Shown here piece by piece: positions 61,341-64,000 of a stretch of 64,000 bases of DNA (its first letter is position 1; every line of letters starts with the position of its first letter). Below the pieces are notes generated by a model, which was not told the origin of the DNA, did no database searches, and saw only the letters and a program-made list of their open reading frames with translations. Source of the stretch: Panopea generosa (lineage: Eukaryota; Mollusca; Bivalvia; Adapedonta; Hiatellidae); contig CM055899.1 of assembly GCA_029582155.1 (NCBI GenBank), forward strand, positions 53,408,353-53,472,352. The letters run 5' to 3'. Position numbers and translations under genes: made by a program.

Positions 61341-61771
61341 GTCTCTTTGTTTAAATGTTCTGGTTCCCGTCTCTGTTCTTGTTATATAGTAAAGCGTCTA
61401 TTCTACTTGGTAAAATTCTGCATAGTGATCTATTTGGTCCCAGCTAAATAAATAGTTACCTTTTACTAAAATATAATGAAGCGATGAATGTAAACAACAC
61501 AAATATCGACCTAAAACGCTTCTCTTTAGATTTCAAAATATATCACATGACACAAATTTTCACATTTTTGATGCAGTACATTCGTTTATTAAAAGTACAA
61601 AAATGATTTGAGTAGAACACGTGACAATAAGAAAATATTTGTGCTTGACCAATCCCCGTATTTGTCACCCCAATCTCAGTTATTAGTGTTATTATTTTAC
61701 GTATGTCTGATTCCATAATAATAAATAATTCGTTTTGGTAAAACTTCCTATCCAATTGATATTTGTCTGCT
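61341..61771. other. Unique AT-rich stretch, no gene seen
   Basis: About 430 bp without a supported feature. Confidence 0.5.
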
Positions 61772-62064
61772 ATTTAGCTCGCCGGGACGAAGTCCAAGGA
61801 TAGCTATTGTCATGACCCCGGTGTCGTCGGCGTCGTCGTCGTCGTCGTCTGTAGACACCCAGGTTAAACTTTTGAGTACAAGTTTAAGATATCTATGCAA
61901 CCACTCATTGGATATGAATGAAACTTTGCATGTGTGTTTAACATCATCAATGGAACACACAGAGATAAGAACAATAACTCTGGATTGTATTTTGGCACAG
62001 TTATGGCCCTTTAGGACTTAGACACCCAGAGGCGAGCTTTGTTGGTCTTCTGACAACTCTTGTT
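61772..62064 (-). repeat. AACAAGAGTTGTCAG...GGCGAGCTAAA element, reverse copy
   Basis: Read on the minus strand it starts AACAAGAGTTGTCAGAAGAC and ends TCGTCCCGGCGAGCTAAAT. It contains CAATCCAGAGTTATTGTTC and AATGAGTGGTTGCATAGA, as in 47189-47742. It is shorter than that copy. A GTC/GAC-type triplet run (CGTCGTCGTCGTC) lies near the end. Confidence 0.75.
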
Positions 62065-62124
62065 TCTCATTGTATTTTATTGCAAATGTCCATGCTGCTA
62101 TTAGTTTCATATTGTTATATAAAG

Positions 62125-62292
62125 TACACGAGCTTTTATTAATATTGAAAGTTACTACATAATTGGGACACGCGCTTTCATTACTGTTGGTTGTTACTAT
62201 ATAATTGGTACACGAGCTTTCATTAATATTTGAAGTTACTACATAATTGGTACACGAGCTTTCATTAATATTTAAGTTACTAAATAATCAGG
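62125..62292. repeat. ~46-bp tandem repeat, four copies
   Basis: ACACGAGCTTTCATTAATAT with GTTACTACATAATTGGT repeats four times with small differences. Confidence 0.9.
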
Positions 62293-62370
62293 AGAGCGTC
62301 ATAAGCACTTTGCTTTCGTTTATTTTTTTCTACTAATGTTTATTTTTGTTTATTGCATAAAATCAAATTG

Positions 62371-62649
62371 AGAAGCCCGATTAGCTCTGTCGGTAGCACG
62401 TCTGGCTATCAATGCCCGCCCGGCCACAATCTCAGTGATGGCTTATATACGAAATTGTGTCTCATTACTATTCTTCTCTCACCGCTGATTCAAGACGGGA
62501 AGTTATCAGTTACTTGCAAAGATGGGGTGTGCTCGAGTACTGGGTTACCTTCTAGGATCCAAGGAAACAGTGGTTATGTTGATCGTCTATTAACCCTCGA
62601 TGGCGTAAAAATGACGCTTAATACTAGTATTCAATTATTCAATCAACCA
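62371..62649 (+). mobile_element. tRNA-derived SINE, copy 2
   Basis: Head AGCCCGATTAGCTCTGTCGG with TAGCACGTCTGGCTATCAAT, body CAGTTACTTGCAAAGATGG and CTTCTAGGATCCAAGGAAA, end CGATGGCGTAAAAATGACGC then ATTCAATCAACC. Same family as 11106-11349. The 113-codon frame across it is a by-product. Confidence 0.85.
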
Positions 62650-63129
62650 GTCAACTTGATAGATAAAATATATTTATATTTTGCTGAACAATAAAATATA
62701 ATTAACGCTTTCCTATTAATGCCAGCAGATACTTACATGATTTCCATTTTGTAATATTTGCGTTCTTTCTTCCCACTGTACCGTCTTCACGGTTGTTCAT
62801 GACGGGGCCATCTATTACGGAATATTTCAGTACTATTCGTGACTGTTTTCGGTAGTCTCAGGTAGTATATAAACAGGTGTCAGGTCGGGTCAACAAAATG
62901 TCCCAATAGTATTCCCGAACTACGGTGAAATCCACACCGCATGTGATTTTCACATACTTTTATAGCATGCAAAAAATGGTTTCTCTTGCCGATAAGACTC
63001 TATTAGCCTTAGCTTTAAACCTTTCCGTCAGAATTTAAAATAATGTTTAATGAAGTAAATGAGTGGAATCCACACATGTTAGACTCTATCCAGTTTACAT
63101 AATTGCCTTGCAAGTTATTATATTTATAG
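62650..63129. other. Unique AT-rich stretch, no gene seen
   Basis: About 480 bp without a supported feature. Confidence 0.5.
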
Positions 63130-63215
63130 CTTAGCGGTAGTGTAGTGGATAAGGTGTTTGCCACTCGTGTCAGAGGGTACTAGTTCCTTTCCCGCTCCAA
63201 CCGATACCTTTAAAA
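63130..63215 (+). mobile_element. Degenerate tRNA-like SINE head
   Basis: GCTTAGCGGTAGTGTAGTGG resembles an A-box region, and TTTGCCACTCGTGTCAGAGG with CTAGTTCCTTTCCCGCT lies where a B box would be. Weakly preserved. Confidence 0.4.
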
Positions 63216-64000
63216 AAAACTACAACACTAAACATTGGTTCTACCAAGAAAACGGACTCGAGAGCAGTCCATATAAACTTTAAGTTTTCGTCACAATCGA
63301 TTGACAGCGGATGTTATCTTTTCTGATTACTTTAGAAAAATACTTTATAATAATCCATGTATTAAACATATTGTTCAGACTATTTATGTCTGGTGATAAT
63401 AAAACAATTTTCACGGACGTAAGTTAGTCGTATATTCGTATTTTATCTTGCGATATTCAACATGAAACGAATCGCCACAAAAAAAAACGAAATATTCTTC
63501 GATATAATCGATTTTCAAATACTAATCATCTTCAGTTTTTCCTTCTCTCAAAGTAGCAAACTTACCATATTTTGTGGTAGAGTTATTTTATAAAAAAAAA
63601 AAACTTGAACATAATTACAGTATGTGGAGTATTCATATTGTAACGATCACTGACCAATATAATACCTGGATAATTACGACGTTTAAAATATCAACTTTTA
63701 AAATAATATATGGAGGTAAGCTAAAAATTAACGAAGACATCCGACATGCAAAAAGGCAGACAGTTTAAAAATATATAAAAATAAAAGATTTTCAACACAT
63801 GGATTTGGGTGTTTAAAGGATTATATTCTTTGGTTGATAGAAATGTGTGCAGGTTATAATGCAATTTTTTTCACTTTGTGACAGCAAAAGGGGCGTGACA
63901 TGCTGTTGGAGAGTGACTTTAAATCGTCACAAGGATGACGTTATTTATCTATATATGAATTATCCCAAACCTGCACTGCGTATCAGGGGTCAAGCTCGTC
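63216..64000. other. Unique AT-rich stretch, no gene seen
   Basis: About 785 bp to the window edge. Short frames only, no motif. Confidence 0.5.

Noticed and set aside
61194..61451. Frame rich in ARTHARTHA repeats
   Set aside because: It is produced by the ACGC microsatellite.
62353..62694. 113-codon plus-strand frame
   Set aside because: It lies entirely over a SINE copy.

Overview
The window looks like intergenic or intronic DNA of an animal, most likely a bivalve mollusc. The evidence is AT-rich sequence, canonical GT-AG splice signals, no bacterial gene organisation, and repeat families whose cores I recognise from bivalve genomes (tRNA-derived SINEs, the 'AACAAGAG...GAGCTAAAA' elements, and 'TGACCTTGACC' repeats). 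No intact conserved host gene is visible. Most of the 64 kb is tandem arrays and decayed transposable elements. Family names come from memory and were not checked by a search.

Layout. Positions 1-10.6 kb are about 17 copies of a ~620-bp unit: a degenerate SINE fused to a TCATCA-rich segment that encodes an acidic peptide on the minus strand. Positions 10.65-11.53 kb hold two diverged relatives of that segment around a SINE. Positions 11.5-14.0 kb are a ~44-bp ATCATC minisatellite. An exon-like segment lies at 14.8-15.0 kb and a 643-bp TIR element at 15.5-16.15 kb. Positions 16.2-22.1 kb are a 72-bp array, read on the minus strand as a 24-residue 'PEVNHIPEVNP' repeat. Positions 22.1-28.2 kb are a 419/375-bp array of micro-exon-like segments. 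All exon-like pieces from 28.2 kb down to 1 face the minus strand, so the first 28 kb may be one locus built by repeated exon duplication, now at least partly degenerate.

From 28.4 to 42.8 kb lie interspersed elements (TIR elements at 28.4-29.6, 34.9-36.1 and 37.35-38.7 kb), small tandem repeats, a spaced repeated motif (32.1-34.6 kb) and one small unrecognised ORF with an adjacent poly(A) signal (41.3 kb). A decayed LINE on the minus strand fills 42.8-46.05 kb. A decayed but structurally complete hAT transposon (48.01-51.13 kb) keeps matching TIRs and an in-phase intron. Positions 51.2-55.9 kb are a ~46-bp minisatellite. The remainder is unique AT-rich sequence with SINE fragments, a foldback element (59.9-60.35 kb) and microsatellites.

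There is no operon or pathway to describe. The recurring theme is duplication: exon-like modules, SINE parts and short repeats have been multiplied locally, and several arrays show higher-order structure.
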